Positions 42,113-51,622 are shown, counted from the stretch's first letter. The stretch: 64,000 nt of DNA from Mesorhizobium sp. (GCF_017306545.1 NZ_JAFKID010000010.1:112896-176895); one strand, 5' to 3'. Translations and numbers: made by a program. The notes: a model not told the origin generated them from the sequence alone.

Positions 42113-42861
42113 GCACAGGCAAAGCGCTTCTCGTCACCGGCGGCAGCCGCGGCATCGGCGCCGAGGTCGTACGCATGGCGGCAGCGCGCGGCTGGCGCGT
42201 CGCTTTCGGCTACGTGTCCAACGAGGTTGCCGCCGATGTCCTCGTCCGGGAGATCGGGGAAGCCGGGGGCGAAGCATTCGCCGTGCGGACGGATGTCGGC
42301 ATCGAGGCTGACATTATGCGGTCCTTCGAGGCGGTGGACCGCCGTTTCGGCCGGCTCGACGCGCTGGTCAACAATGCCGGCGTCGTCGACGTCAAGGCGC
42401 GTGTCGAGGAAATGAACCTTGAGCGGCTGGAGCGCATGATGCGCATCAACGTCATCGGCTCCATGCTTTGCGCCCGCGAGGCGGTGAAGCGGATGTCGAC
42501 GCGGAACGGCGGCAGCGGCGGCGCCATCGTCAACCTCTCCTCGGCGGCGGCACGGCTGGGCAGCGCCGGAGAGTATGTCGACTACGCGGCCTCGAAGGGG
42601 GCCATCGACACCTTCACCATCGGGTTGGCCCGCGAGGTCGCCGACGAGGGCATCCGGGTCAACGCGGTTCGGCCCGGACTGATCGACACCGAGATCCACG
42701 CCTCCGGCGACCAGCCGGACCGGCTGCAACGGGTCCGCGGCCAGATTCCGATGAAGAGGGAAGGCCGGGCCGTCGAGATCGCGGCGGCCGTCGTTTGGCT
42801 TCTCGCCGAGGAAGCCTCATATTGCACGGGTGCGCTGCTCGACGTCAGCGGCGGCCGTTGA
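42109..42861 (+). CDS. Short-chain dehydrogenase/reductase (SDR)
   Basis: The 250-residue classical SDR has the cofactor motif TGGSRGIG (~8-15), NNAG (near 87), catalytic Ser in NLSSAAARLG, the YAASKGA motif (Tyr-x3-Lys, near 160) and the C-terminal LLDVSGGR. The specificity is unknown; similar genes lie between sucB and lpdA in related rhizobia. Its ATG overlaps the stop of the secreted-protein gene, and lpdA begins 24 bp after its own stop. Confidence 0.93.
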   Translation: MSTGKALLVTGGSRGIGAEVVRMAAARGWRVAFGYVSNEVAADVLVREIGEAGGEAFAVRTDVGIEADIMRSFEAVDRRFGRLDALVNNAGVVDVKARVEEMNLERLERMMRINVIGSMLCAREAVKRMSTRNGGSGGAIVNLSSAAARLGSAGEYVDYAASKGAIDTFTIGLAREVADEGIRVNAVRPGLIDTEIHASGDQPDRLQRVRGQIPMKREGRAVEIAAAVVWLLAEEASYCTGALLDVSGGR

Positions 42862-42885
42862 AGATCGCCAGGAAGGGAAAACGAA

Positions 42886-44289
42886 ATGGCATATGATGTT
42901 GTGGTGATCGGCTCCGGCCCCGGCGGCTATGTGTGCGCCATCAAGGCGGCGCAGCTGGGCTTGAAGGTCGCCGTGGTCGAGAAGCGCGAGACGTTCGGCG
43001 GCACCTGCCTCAACATCGGCTGCATTCCCTCCAAAGCGCTGCTGCACGCTTCCGAGATGTTTGCAGAGGCAGGCCATTCCTTCGAGACGCTCGGCGTCGA
43101 GGTGAAGCCGAAGCTCAACCTGACGAAGATGATGGCGCACAAGGACACCACCGTCTCGGCCAACGTCAACGGCGTCGCCTTCCTGTTCAAGAAGAACAAG
43201 ATCGACGCGTTCCGCGGCACCGGCAAGGTGCTGGGCGCGGGCCGGGTTTCCGTCACCGGCGAAGACGGCAAGACCGAAGAGATCGAGGCGAAGAACATCG
43301 TCATCGCCACCGGCTCCGAAGTCGCCGGCATTCCCGGCGTCAAGGTCGATATCGACGAGAAGGTGATCGTTTCCTCGACCGGCGCGCTGTCGCTGGCGAA
43401 GGTGCCTTCGAGCCTGATCGTGGTCGGCGGCGGCGTCATCGGGCTGGAGCTGGGCTCGGTCTGGGCGCGGCTCGGCGCCAAGGTCACGGTGGTGGAATTC
43501 CTCGACAGCATCCTTGGCGGCATGGACGGCGAAGTGTCGAAGCAGTTCCAGCGCCTGCTTTCCAAGCAGGGCTTCGAGTTCAAGCTGGGCTCGAAGGTCA
43601 CGGCAGTCGCCAAGGGCAAGAAGGGCGCCTCCGTCACCTTCGAACCGGTGAAGGGCGGCGGCGCCGAGACGATCGAGGCCGACGTCGTGCTGGTCGCCAC
43701 CGGACGGCGCGCCTATGCCGACGCCCTCGGCCTCACGGAAGCCGGCGTCGAGACGGACGAGCGCGGCCGGGTGAAGACCGACGGCCATCTCCAGACCAAC
43801 GTGCCGGGCATCTGGGCGATCGGCGACGTCGTCGCCGGGCCGATGCTGGCGCACAAGGCCGAGGACGAGGGCGTGGCGGTGGCCGAGCGCATTGCCGGTC
43901 AGGCGGGTCATGTGAACTACGACGTCATTCCGAGCGTCGTCTACACCAGCCCGGAAGTCGCTTCGGTCGGCAAGACCGAGGAGGAATTGAAGAAGGCCGG
44001 CGTCGACTACAAGGTGGGAAAATTCCCCTTCACGGCGAACGGCCGGGCACGCGCCATGCTGCATACGGACGGTTTCGTGAAAATCCTCGCCGACAAGAAG
44101 ACCGACAAGGTGCTCGGCGTCCATATCCTCGGCTTCGGCGCCGGCGAGATGATCCACGAGGCGGCGGTGCTGATGGAGTTCGGCGGTTCGTCGGAAGACC
44201 TTGCCCGCACTTGCCACGCGCATCCGACCATGTCTGAAGCGGTGAAGGAAGCCGCGCTCGCCACTTTCTTCAAGCCGATCCACATCTGA
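42886..44289 (+). CDS. lpdA: Dihydrolipoyl dehydrogenase (E3)
   Basis: The 467-residue FAD enzyme reoxidises lipoyl groups of the 2-oxo-acid dehydrogenase complexes. It shows the FAD loop GSGPGGY (9-15), the redox disulfide [13 protein letters not shown] (Cys41, Cys46), the NAD loop [10 protein letters not shown] and the C-terminal catalytic HAHPTMSE. It closes the mdh-suc cluster and is followed by a strong terminator at 44325-44350. Confidence 0.98.
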   Translation: MAYDVVVIGSGPGGYVCAIKAAQLGLKVAVVEKRETFGGTCLNIGCIPSKALLHASEMFAEAGHSFETLGVEVKPKLNLTKMMAHKDTTVSANVNGVAFLFKKNKIDAFRGTGKVLGAGRVSVTGEDGKTEEIEAKNIVIATGSEVAGIPGVKVDIDEKVIVSSTGALSLAKVPSSLIVVGGGVIGLELGSVWARLGAKVTVVEFLDSILGGMDGEVSKQFQRLLSKQGFEFKLGSKVTAVAKGKKGASVTFEPVKGGGAETIEADVVLVATGRRAYADALGLTEAGVETDERGRVKTDGHLQTNVPGIWAIGDVVAGPMLAHKAEDEGVAVAERIAGQAGHVNYDVIPSVVYTSPEVASVGKTEEELKKAGVDYKVGKFPFTANGRARAMLHTDGFVKILADKKTDKVLGVHILGFGAGEMIHEAAVLMEFGGSSEDLARTCHAHPTMSEAVKEAALATFFKPIHI

Positions 44290-44324
44290 GCCCGTTTCAC
44301 CGGCGAGCAGCCCTGACGTTATGG

Positions 44325-44350
44325 AAAGGCCCGCCGGACGGCGGGCCTTT
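44325..44350 (+). terminator. Terminator of the mdh-suc-lpdA cluster
   Basis: A perfect 11-bp stem (AAAGGCCCGCC / GGCGGGCCTTT) with a four-base loop. Because the stem starts with AAA and ends with TTT it may work in both directions and also serve the convergent gene at 44366. Confidence 0.85.
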
Positions 44351-44365
44351 CGCGTTTTCGGCCGG

Positions 44366-44797
44366 TTAGTTGGCCGGCGCCGGCGTGGTCGAATTGTCGG
44401 CCGGCGGCGTTGCCGGCGCCGGATTGGCAGGCGCAGGGGCCGGAGTGGCGGGCGCCGGCGCGGTCGAATTGTCGGCGGGCGGCGTTGCGGGGGCCGGTGC
44501 GGGCTCCGCCGGTTTCGTCGGCTCGGCCGGTTTCATCGTACCGCCACCGGCGGGCGCCTGTTCGCCGGCGGTCGGCGGCTGCGCCGGCGCGGGCGGCTCG
44601 CTACGGCCGAACAGGTAGTAGGCGACGATCGCCAGAATCACCACGACAATGGCGATCAGCCAGCCGTTGCCGCCGCCGCGAGGCTGCACCACCGTGCGGT
44701 TGTCGATGACGGGATCGCCGGTGCCGAGCGGCTGCGTCGGGTTGAGCGGATCGGTCAGGCGCGGATCGTTGGGGTCCGGATTGCCGGGATTGGCCAT
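44366..44797 (-). CDS. Single-pass membrane protein with Ala/Pro-rich repetitive tail
   Basis: The 143-residue protein has a polar N-terminus (GNPDPNDPRLTDPLNP), one membrane helix (WLIAIVVVILAIVAYYLFG, about 55-73) and a C-terminal tail made of PAPATPPADNST units, of which two near-identical copies are visible, plus PAPAN repeats. Similar short Ala/Pro-tailed proteins are common in rhizobia; function unknown. The ATG at 44797 follows a GGA-rich site. It converges with lpdA. Confidence 0.75.
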   Translation of the reverse strand: MANPGNPDPNDPRLTDPLNPTQPLGTGDPVIDNRTVVQPRGGGNGWLIAIVVVILAIVAYYLFGRSEPPAPAQPPTAGEQAPAGGGTMKPAEPTKPAEPAPAPATPPADNSTAPAPATPAPAPANPAPATPPADNSTTPAPAN

Positions 44798-44889
44798 ATC
44801 GTCCTCCTTGCGAGAATGAACAAACAATTCATTCAACGCATGAAGGCCGAACCGGTTTCACGACAAGGAATCCCTGCCTGCCGGCAGGG

Positions 44890-45084
44890 TCAGGCGGCGG
44901 GAGCGCTCTGGCACGGCATGGCCGCCGCGCTGGCTCCGCCGCAGGCGGAAACCTCGGCATGCGCACGCCCACCGGCAACCAGAAGCCCCACCATGAAGGC
45001 CGCGAAAGCCAGCACATGCAGCACCGCAAGCAGCTTCAGCGAAACCAGTGCAACGCGGTCGGCGGTGGTGGCGGTTGGGTTCAT
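44890..45084 (-). CDS. Short secreted protein, possibly the truncated N-terminus of a TraB/GumN family gene
   Basis: The 64-residue frame begins with a signal-anchor-like segment (LVSLKLLAVLHVLAFAAFMV, then GLLVAGGRAHA) and the mature start EVSACGG. A hydrophobic leader ending in AHAE followed by an ACGG/ACTG motif is how rhizobial TraB/GumN proteins start, but here the frame stops after 14 more residues. It may be a remnant of a gene lost by deletion, or an unrelated small protein. The comparison is from memory. Confidence 0.5.
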   Translation of the reverse strand: MNPTATTADRVALVSLKLLAVLHVLAFAAFMVGLLVAGGRAHAEVSACGGASAAAMPCQSAPAA

Positions 45085-45155
45085 GTTCAGCGGTTTAGCG
45101 ACAAAACACAGCGAAACGGTTAACCGGTTCCGGCAAATTGTCGGCCGGGGCGGGA

Positions 45156-46094
45156 TCAGGCGCGCGGATGCGCCGCCTCGTAGATGTCGAGCAGGCGGGC
45201 GGTGTCGACGCCGGTGTAGATCTGCGTCGTCGACAGGCTGGCATGGCCGAGCAGTTCCTGGATGGTGCGCAGATCGCCGCCCCGACCGAGCAGGTGCGTG
45301 GCGAAGGAATGGCGCAGCGCATGCGGCGTGGCGGTGTCCGGCAGGCCGAGCGCCGAGCGCAGCCGGACCATCTCGCGCTGGACGATGGCCGGATTCAGCG
45401 GTCCGCCGCGAGCGCCGCGAAACAGCGGCCCGGCCGCGTCGAGATGATAGGGGCAGAGGCGGCGGTACTCACCTACGGCCGCGAAGGCGACGGGCAACAC
45501 CGGCACCAGCCGCGTCTTGCCGCCCTTGCCGGTGATGCGCAGCACCGCCTTGCGTGACGAAGAGAGATCGGCGCCGGTCAGGCCGAGCGCCTCGGAAATA
45601 CGCAGGCCACAGGCGTAGAGCAGCGTCAGCACGGCAGCGTTGCGGGCGGCGATCCAGGGTTCGTCGGCCAGTTGCTCGCCGGTCGAGACGACGCGGCGGG
45701 CATCGCCGGCGGTCAGCGGTTTCGGTAGCGATTTCGGCTGTTTCGGCGCGCGCAGCGCCGCCGCCCCTGCCGCATTGGCGAGGCCCCGCCGTTCGAGGAA
45801 GCGCAGCAGGGAACGCACGCCGGCCAGTCCGCGCCCCAGCGTGCGGGCACCGGCGCCGGTGTTGCGGCGCGATGCGAGGAACGCACGCAGGTCCGCCGGC
45901 CTCAGGTCGGCGATGTCGGCCAGACCCGGTGCGCCGCCGCAATGGCCGGTGAGGAATTGCAGGAACTGCCGGCTGTCGCGCTCATAAGCCTCGACGGTGA
46001 GCGCCGACAGACGCCGCTCGCCGGCGAGCGCCTTCAGCCAGCTTTCGCGCGCGGCCTGGAGGTCGGGTTTGGCCGGGAAGAGGAATTCCTGCAT
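45156..46094 (-). CDS. xerC: Tyrosine recombinase XerC
   Basis: The 312-residue recombinase has an N-terminal SAM-like core-binding domain (~10-100) and a C-terminal catalytic domain. The catalytic residues are in CGLRISEAL (Arg), GKGGKTR (Lys), HALRHSFATHLL (His, Arg), LGHASLSTTQIYT (His and nucleophile Tyr). With XerD it resolves chromosome dimers at dif. The ATG at 46094 gives the usual length; the frame from 46247 runs into the rimM promoter region. It is divergent from rimM. Confidence 0.93.
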   Translation of the reverse strand: MQEFLFPAKPDLQAARESWLKALAGERRLSALTVEAYERDSRQFLQFLTGHCGGAPGLADIADLRPADLRAFLASRRNTGAGARTLGRGLAGVRSLLRFLERRGLANAAGAAALRAPKQPKSLPKPLTAGDARRVVSTGEQLADEPWIAARNAAVLTLLYACGLRISEALGLTGADLSSSRKAVLRITGKGGKTRLVPVLPVAFAAVGEYRRLCPYHLDAAGPLFRGARGGPLNPAIVQREMVRLRSALGLPDTATPHALRHSFATHLLGRGGDLRTIQELLGHASLSTTQIYTGVDTARLLDIYEAAHPRA

Positions 46095-46161
46095 TGGCAG
46101 CGGAGGACCGATTGAATAAGGCAGTATGGATTGAGCGACGTTAGCAAGCGGTGAAGCCCGG

Positions 46162-46770
46162 ATGCCCCAGCCGAAAAACCCCATCCTGATGGCCGTCATC
46201 GGCGCCGCGCACGGCATCAGGGGCGAGTTGCGGGTGAAGACCTTCACCGGCGACCCGTTGGCGCTCGGCGACTACGGGCCGCTCCGCGCCAAGGACGGCC
46301 GCGCCTTCGAGGTTCTGGATATCCGCCCGGCCGGCACGGTCGCGGTGGTGCGCTTCAAGGGCGTTGCCGACCGCAGCGCCGCCGAAGCGCTGACCGGCAC
46401 GGAGCTGTTCGTCGATCGCTCGGCCCTGCCGGACGAGGAGGACGAGGACGATTTCTACCAGGCGGACCTGATCGGTCTTTCGGTGCGCGACGATACCGGC
46501 GCGACCGTCGGCACGGTCGTCGCCGTGCAGAATTTCGGCGGCGGTGATATCCTTGAGCTGACGCTCGGCGCGCGCAAAGGCGTGCTGATCCCGTTTTCCA
46601 AGGCGGCGGTCCCGGACGTTTCCATCGCCGATGGCTATATCCGTATCGATCCGATCGCGGCCGGGTTGGTCGAGGACGAGGACAGTGACAGGGGGACGGC
46701 ACCGGACCGTGCCGGCTTCGAGGCAAAACGCCGACCGCGCGGATCGAAGGGCTCAGGAGGCAATCGATAA
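46162..46770 (+). CDS. rimM: 16S rRNA processing protein RimM
   Basis: The 202-residue protein has the RimM N-terminal barrel ([20 protein letters not shown]) and the PRC barrel ([14 protein letters not shown] onward to [12 protein letters not shown]). It assists maturation of the head of the 30S subunit. A charged tail of about 25 residues follows. Its stop overlaps the trmD start by one base (TAATG), and the pair continues the usual rimM-trmD-rplS order, although a TSUP gene on the other strand separates rplS here. Confidence 0.96.
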   Translation: MPQPKNPILMAVIGAAHGIRGELRVKTFTGDPLALGDYGPLRAKDGRAFEVLDIRPAGTVAVVRFKGVADRSAAEALTGTELFVDRSALPDEEDEDDFYQADLIGLSVRDDTGATVGTVVAVQNFGGGDILELTLGARKGVLIPFSKAAVPDVSIADGYIRIDPIAAGLVEDEDSDRGTAPDRAGFEAKRRPRGSKGSGGNR

Positions 46771-47468
46771 TGTTCCGCGCCACAGTGCTTACGCTTTATC
46801 CGGAGATGTTTCCCGGTACGCTCGGCCTGTCGCTGGCCGGCCGCGCGCTGGAGACGGACACCTGGGCGCTGGAGGCGGTGCAGATCCGCGACTTCGCCAC
46901 CGACCGCCACCGTACGGTGGACGATACCCCGGCCGGCGGCGGCGCCGGCATGGTGATGCGCGCCGACGTGCTGGCGCGCGCCATCGACCATGCCTCGCCG
47001 GTGAGCGATCCGCGCCCGCGCCTTTTGATGAGTCCGCGCGGAAAACCGCTGACGCAGGAAAAGGTGCGCGACCTCGCCGCCGGGCCGGGTGCGGTCATCC
47101 TGTGCGGCCGCTTCGAGGGCGTCGACCAGCGGCTCATCGAAGCGCGCGGGCTGGAAGAGGTTTCCGTCGGCGACTTCATCCTCTCCGGCGGCGAGCCAGC
47201 GGCGCTGGTGCTGCTCGATGCGGTGGTGCGGCTGCTGCCCGGCGTCATGGGCAACGAAGCGTCCGGCGACGAAGAGAGCTTTGAAAACGGCCTGCTCGAG
47301 CATCCGCATTATACGCGGCCGCAGGAATGGGAAGGCCGCGCAATTCCCGACGTGCTTGTCTCGGGCAACCACAAGAAGATCGCGGCGTGGCGGCGCGCGG
47401 AGGCGGAGAAGCTGACTGCCGAGCGACGGCCGGACCTGCTCGCCCGGCCGGACAAGCCCGCTACTTGA
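46770..47468 (+). CDS. trmD: tRNA (guanine-N1-)-methyltransferase
   Basis: The 232-residue SPOUT enzyme methylates G37 of tRNAs. Conserved parts are the start [26 protein letters not shown] (near 51-63), the trefoil-knot SAM loops [12 protein letters not shown] and [11 protein letters not shown], and [16 protein letters not shown]. The gene is coupled to rimM (TAATG) and overlaps the convergent TSUP gene by 8 bp at its 3' end. Confidence 0.97.
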   Translation: MFRATVLTLYPEMFPGTLGLSLAGRALETDTWALEAVQIRDFATDRHRTVDDTPAGGGAGMVMRADVLARAIDHASPVSDPRPRLLMSPRGKPLTQEKVRDLAAGPGAVILCGRFEGVDQRLIEARGLEEVSVGDFILSGGEPAALVLLDAVVRLLPGVMGNEASGDEESFENGLLEHPHYTRPQEWEGRAIPDVLVSGNHKKIAAWRRAEAEKLTAERRPDLLARPDKPAT

Positions 47469-48210
47469 CGAAGTAGTAGACGGCGAGCAGCAGGCCGACG
47501 GCGATGACGATCCAGCGCATGACCGTTTGTGGCACGCGCTTGGCGACCCACACGCCGCTCCAGCCGCCGAGCGCGACGCCGGGGATCATGACGACGGCCT
47601 GCGGCCAGGCGACCACGCCGCCCGAGACGAAGACGACGATGGCGACGGCGGCGATCACCACCGCCAGCATGTTTTTCAGGGCGTTGAGGCGGTGATAGTC
47701 GCCGGCCTGCGACAGGCCGAGCGAAGCCAGCATCATCACGCCCATGCCGGCGCCGAAGAAGCCGCCATAGATGGCGGTGGCGAACTGCATCGCCGTACCG
47801 AAGAACGAGCCTACCGAGGCTTCCTGTCCAGGCTTCGGCTTTGGCTTGAGATAGGGACCGGCGGCGAACAGGGCGGTGGCGGCCAGCAGCAGCCACGGCA
47901 CCAGCGTGCGGAATTGCGGATTGTCGAGCTGGAGCAGGATCCATGAACCCAGCAGCGCGCCGGCGATGGAAGCGAGCGACAGCGCGATGGCGCCGCGCCA
48001 GAAGGTCTTGAAATCCTCCCAGTAGGCGAGCGTCGAGGTGATGTAGCCGGGAAACTGCGTGATCGACGATGTCGCGTTGGCGACCACCGGCGGGACGCCG
48101 ATCAGCGTCAGCGCGCCGAAGGACAGAAACGTGCCGCCGCCGGCCACCGCATTGATCATGCCGGTGAACACGCCGGCGACGAAAAGGAGAATGATGGTGA
48201 GAATATCCAA
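47461..48210 (-). CDS. TSUP family (TauE/SafE-like) membrane permease
   Basis: The product has about eight membrane helices and the TSUP duplicated motif: [20 protein letters not shown] in the first half and [15 protein letters not shown] in the second. Members transport sulfite, sulfoacetate or other anions; the substrate is unknown. I chose a TTG start at 48210 (DILTIILLF), which matches the usual family N-terminus of 249 residues; ATGs at 48243 and 48273 would add 11 or 21 residues. The 3' end overlaps trmD by 8 bp. Confidence 0.85.
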   Translation of the reverse strand: MDILTIILLFVAGVFTGMINAVAGGGTFLSFGALTLIGVPPVVANATSSITQFPGYITSTLAYWEDFKTFWRGAIALSLASIAGALLGSWILLQLDNPQFRTLVPWLLLAATALFAAGPYLKPKPKPGQEASVGSFFGTAMQFATAIYGGFFGAGMGVMMLASLGLSQAGDYHRLNALKNMLAVVIAAVAIVVFVSGGVVAWPQAVVMIPGVALGGWSGVWVAKRVPQTVMRWIVIAVGLLLAVYYFVK

Positions 48211-48365
48211 GGCGCGTCGATCCCCGATTTGAGGCCAAGGCATTAGGAAGGAGCGCCCGACCGCACAAGCCACATTGCGGCCTACTTACCGGTCCAGTGA
48301 CAGGCCCTGCAACCCGGCGGCAGCGGCCTGTGCGGCAAATCGCCGGGCGAAATTCGCTTTGGCGC

Positions 48366-48394
48366 GTGACAAGCGCGAAAATTCCCTGTATGTG
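48366..48394 (+). promoter_or_regulatory. Weak candidate promoter for rplS
   Basis: GTGACA (48366-48371), 17 bp, TATGTG (48389-48394). It lies in the 342-bp gap 48211-48552 between the TSUP gene and rplS, which otherwise shows no gene or clear structure to me. Confidence 0.25.
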
Positions 48395-48552
48395 CCCGCC
48401 CGAACCGGTGAAACTGCCGGGCCCGTCAACAAGGACGGTGCAATCGCCCCTGCCGAGATCGATCCGATCGAGGCATAGCCGAGCGGTCTTATGAACTGCA
48501 AGGCGAGCGCGGGCGCTCTGACTGTCGGAAGAACAAGAAGTGGATTTTTGAG

Positions 48553-49077
48553 ATGGATCTCATCCGTCAGCTCGAGGCCGAGCAGGCCGCCAAGATCGAA
48601 GCCAAGCGCAAGCTGCCCGAATTCCAGCCCGGCGATACCGTTCGCGTCAGCGTGCGCGTCACCGAAGGTTCGCGCACCCGCGTGCAGGCCTATGAGGGCG
48701 TCGTCATCGCCCGTTCCGGCGCAGGCCTCAACGAGAATTTCACGGTGCGCAAGATTTCCTACGGCGAGGGCGTGGAGCGCGTCTTCCCGGTCTATTCGCC
48801 GATGGTCGAGGGCGTCGAGGTCGTGCGCCGCGGCAAGGTGCGCCGCGCCAAGCTGTACTATCTGCGCGACCGTCGCGGCAAGTCGGCCCGCATCACCGAG
48901 AACACCGGCGTGCGCGCCCGTAAACTGAACGACGGGGAGCGCGAGGCGCTGGCCGCCGAGAAGGCCCGTATCGAGGCCGAGAAGGTCGCCGCCGCGCAGG
49001 CTCTGGCTGCCGAGAAGGCCGCGCAGGACGCCGCCGAGGCCAAGGCCGCGGAAGAAGCCGCCAAGGCCGCTGAATAA
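48553..49077 (+). CDS. rplS: Ribosomal protein L19 with Ala-rich C-terminal extension
   Basis: The 174-residue protein starts [20 protein letters not shown] and contains the L19 core [30 protein letters not shown] and [20 protein letters not shown]19 lies at the 30S-50S interface. After the core (about residue 120) comes an Ala/Glu/Lys-rich helical tail of ~45 residues, a known feature of alphaproteobacterial L19 that makes it longer than E. coli L19 (115 residues). A strong terminator follows. Confidence 0.97.
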   Translation: MDLIRQLEAEQAAKIEAKRKLPEFQPGDTVRVSVRVTEGSRTRVQAYEGVVIARSGAGLNENFTVRKISYGEGVERVFPVYSPMVEGVEVVRRGKVRRAKLYYLRDRRGKSARITENTGVRARKLNDGEREALAAEKARIEAEKVAAAQALAAEKAAQDAAEAKAAEEAAKAAE

Positions 49078-49104
49078 GACTGCGGTTCCGGTTGTTTTTT
49101 CGAG

Positions 49105-49128
49105 AAAGGCGGCTTCGGCCGCCTTTTT
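49105..49128 (+). terminator. Terminator of rplS
   Basis: The 9-bp stem AAAGGCGGC / GCCGCCTTT closes a TTCG tetraloop and runs into a T tract. Confidence 0.88.
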
Positions 49129-49274
49129 CATGTCCAGGCGGAGCATGGCATTTCCCGGACGGCCGAGGCCGCGCGCATCGTTGCGGCTTGCAAGCCGGGT
49201 CGGGACGGCTAAAGTCTCACCGATTTTAAAGGCGCGGTCCCGCGCCTGCATCACACACGGTCGGGGATATTCAG

Positions 49275-50072
49275 ATGATGAGATCGAAACTGCTGCTGGC
49301 GGCGCTGTTCGCCTGCGTTCTCGCGCCCATGGCGCTCGCAGCCGACGCCCTGCCTGACCTCAAGGGCCGCAAGGTCGTCGTGGTGACGGAAAACGCTTAC
49401 CCACCGCTGCAATTCGTCGATCCCAAGAGCGGCAAGCAGATCGGCTGGGAATACGACGCGATGAACGAGATCGCCAAGCGGCTTAACTTCGCGGTCGAGT
49501 ACCAGAATACCTCATGGGACGCCATGATTCAGGCGGTGTCGGACAAGCAATACGATATCGGCATGACCGGCATCACCATCAACGACGAGCGCAAGGCCAA
49601 GGTCGATTTCTCCGACCCCTACATGCGCAACGAACAGTACATGCTGGTGCGCGGCGACGAGACCCGCTTCACCGACGCCAAGAGTTTCGGCGCCTTCAAG
49701 GACGGGCTGATCGGCGCCCAGCCCGGCACTTCGCCCTTCTATACGGCCGTCTATTCGGTCCTCGACGGCAACGAGCAGAATCCGCGCATAAAACTGTTCG
49801 AGACGTTCGGGGCTACCGTGCAGGCGCTTAAAGTGGGCGACGTCGACGTGGTGCTGACCGACTCCACCGCCGGCAAGGGCTATGTCGCCGCCTCCAACGG
49901 CAAGCTGAAGCTGATCGGCGGGCCGCTCGGCACCGAGGATTTCGGCTTCATCTTCGCCAAGGGCTCCGATCTCGTGGCGCCGGTTAACGCCGCGATCGCC
50001 GCGCTCAAGGCGGACGGCACTTTCGAGGCGCTGAACAAGAAGTGGTTCCTCGACTACAAGATCGGCGAGTAA
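49275..50072 (+). CDS. Amino-acid ABC transporter substrate-binding protein
   Basis: The 265-residue protein has a signal peptide (about residues 1-22) and the SBP_bac_3 fold: VVTENAYPPLQFVD, GWEYDAMNEIAKRLN, DIGMTGITINDERKAKVDFS and the C-terminal LKADGTFEALNKKWF. It should capture a polar amino acid or opine in the periplasm. It is followed 59 bp later by a permease gene, but no ATPase gene follows. Start could also be the second of two adjacent ATGs. Confidence 0.92.
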   Translation: MMRSKLLLAALFACVLAPMALAADALPDLKGRKVVVVTENAYPPLQFVDPKSGKQIGWEYDAMNEIAKRLNFAVEYQNTSWDAMIQAVSDKQYDIGMTGITINDERKAKVDFSDPYMRNEQYMLVRGDETRFTDAKSFGAFKDGLIGAQPGTSPFYTAVYSVLDGNEQNPRIKLFETFGATVQALKVGDVDVVLTDSTAGKGYVAASNGKLKLIGGPLGTEDFGFIFAKGSDLVAPVNAAIAALKADGTFEALNKKWFLDYKIGE

Positions 50073-50131
50073 GCGTTCATCTTGGCGTGCGACCCGCTCC
50101 ATAGACCCGACGGCGCGGCCATCCGCTGACG

Positions 50132-50935
50132 ATGGCCCCCGTCTCGAAGCCCGACTTCCCATGGTGGCTGGCCGTCGCCGTCGCGATTGCCGCGGCGGCG
50201 GCGCTCGGCATCGCCGCCAGCGGCCTCTACCGGCAGGTTTTTTCCACGGTCGTCGCCGGCATCGGCGTGACCGTCTTCGTCACCGTCGTCGGCTTCGCGC
50301 TGGCCTCCGCGCTCGGGCTTGCCGTGGCGCTGATGGCGCTGTCGGGTTCGCGCGTGCTGCGCGAAATCGCGCGCTTCTATGTCGAGATCATCCGCGGCGT
50401 GCCGATCCTCGTGCTCCTGTTCTGGATCGCCTTCGTCGGCGCGCCGGCCATCGTGGCGGGGTGGAACGCCGTCACCGCGCCGTTGCAGCAGGCCGGGCTG
50501 CTGGAGCCGTTGGTCGTGCGCGACCTCTCGCTCCTGTGGCGTGCCGTCATCGCGCTCACCATCGGCTATTCCGCCTTCATCGCCGAAGTGTTCCGCGCCG
50601 GCATCCAGTCGGTGGAGCCCGGCCAGATCGAGGCGGCCAAGGCGCTCGGCCTGTCGCGCGTGCAGCGCTTCCGGCTGATCGTCTTCCCGCAGGCGATCCG
50701 CACCATCCTGCCGCCGCTCGGCAACGATTTCGTCGCCATGGTCAAGGATTCCTCGCTGGTGTCGGTGCTCGGCGTCGCCGACATCACGCAGATGGGCAAG
50801 GTCTATGCCGCCGGCTCCTTCCGCTTCTTCGAGACCTATTCGATCGTCGCCTACATCTATCTCATCCTGACGGTCAGCCTGTCGCTGGCGTTGAGGGCGC
50901 TGGAGAGGCGCATGCGGCGCGGCCGCGAGGCTTGA
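50132..50935 (+). CDS. Amino-acid ABC transporter permease (HisM/GlnP type)
   Basis: The 267-residue inner-membrane protein has five or more helices, the HisMQ-type start of the permease domain (FSTVVAGIGVTVFVTVVGFA), the VEIIRGVPILVLLFW signature and the EAA loop EAAKALGLSRVQRFRLIVFP that contacts the ATPase. It works with the preceding binding protein. The two-gene set lacks an ATP-binding gene, so it must use an ATPase encoded elsewhere or be non-functional. Confidence 0.92.
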   Translation: MAPVSKPDFPWWLAVAVAIAAAAALGIAASGLYRQVFSTVVAGIGVTVFVTVVGFALASALGLAVALMALSGSRVLREIARFYVEIIRGVPILVLLFWIAFVGAPAIVAGWNAVTAPLQQAGLLEPLVVRDLSLLWRAVIALTIGYSAFIAEVFRAGIQSVEPGQIEAAKALGLSRVQRFRLIVFPQAIRTILPPLGNDFVAMVKDSSLVSVLGVADITQMGKVYAAGSFRFFETYSIVAYIYLILTVSLSLALRALERRMRRGREA

Positions 50936-50986
50936 CGGCGGACCGCTTCGCTCCCACGCTGGCGCAATTGCCGAGGGAGAAAGCGG

Positions 50987-51622
50987 ATGACCGTCGAAAA
51001 GGCCAATGCGGCGCTGGACTCCGTCTATTCCGCGCGCGATCCGCGCGAAGTCTCGGCCGCCTATGCCGCCTGGGCGGCGACCTACGACAGCGAGACGGCC
51101 GAACTCGGCTACCTGCTGCCGTTCCTCATCCCGGCCTGGGTGGCGCGCTATGTTCAGCCCGGCGACGGGCCGCTGCTCGACGCCGGCTGCGGCACCGGGC
51201 TTTCCGGCCCGCAGCTCAAGGCGCTCGGCTATGGGAACATCGCCGGGCTCGATCTCTCCGAAGAGATGCTGACGATCGCCGCCGGCCGCGACAGCTATGC
51301 CGAGCTGAAGCAGGCGACGCTGGGGGAGCGGCTGCCGTGGCCGGACGGGCATTTCCGCGCCTTCTTCTCCACCGGCGTGTTCACCATGGGCCATGCACCG
51401 GCCGCCGGCCTGCGCGATCTCGTGCGCATCACGAGGAGGGGCGGCCACGCCGTCTTCACGGTGCGCGACCAGGTTTTCGACGGTGGCGGTTTCCAGGCCG
51501 TGTTCGACGGGCTGGAAGCCGCCGGCAAATGGCGGCCGGTCGAGCAAAGCCCTTGGTTCCGCTGCTACGCGGTGGCCGAACCGGAAGCGCGGGTAAAAAC
51601 CTTCGTGTTCGAGGTTCTGTAG
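50987..51622 (+). CDS. Class I SAM-dependent methyltransferase
   Basis: The 211-residue protein has the SAM-binding motif I LLDAGCGTGLSG (~63-74), motif II acidic end GLDLSEEML and a methyltransf_11-like core. The N-terminal segment YSARDPREVSAAYAAWAATYD is typical of small-molecule methyltransferases related to the Williams-Beuren family (WBSCR27-like). The substrate is unknown. It begins 51 bp after the permease on the same strand, but a functional link is not evident. Confidence 0.88.
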   Translation: MTVEKANAALDSVYSARDPREVSAAYAAWAATYDSETAELGYLLPFLIPAWVARYVQPGDGPLLDAGCGTGLSGPQLKALGYGNIAGLDLSEEMLTIAAGRDSYAELKQATLGERLPWPDGHFRAFFSTGVFTMGHAPAAGLRDLVRITRRGGHAVFTVRDQVFDGGGFQAVFDGLEAAGKWRPVEQSPWFRCYAVAEPEARVKTFVFEVL

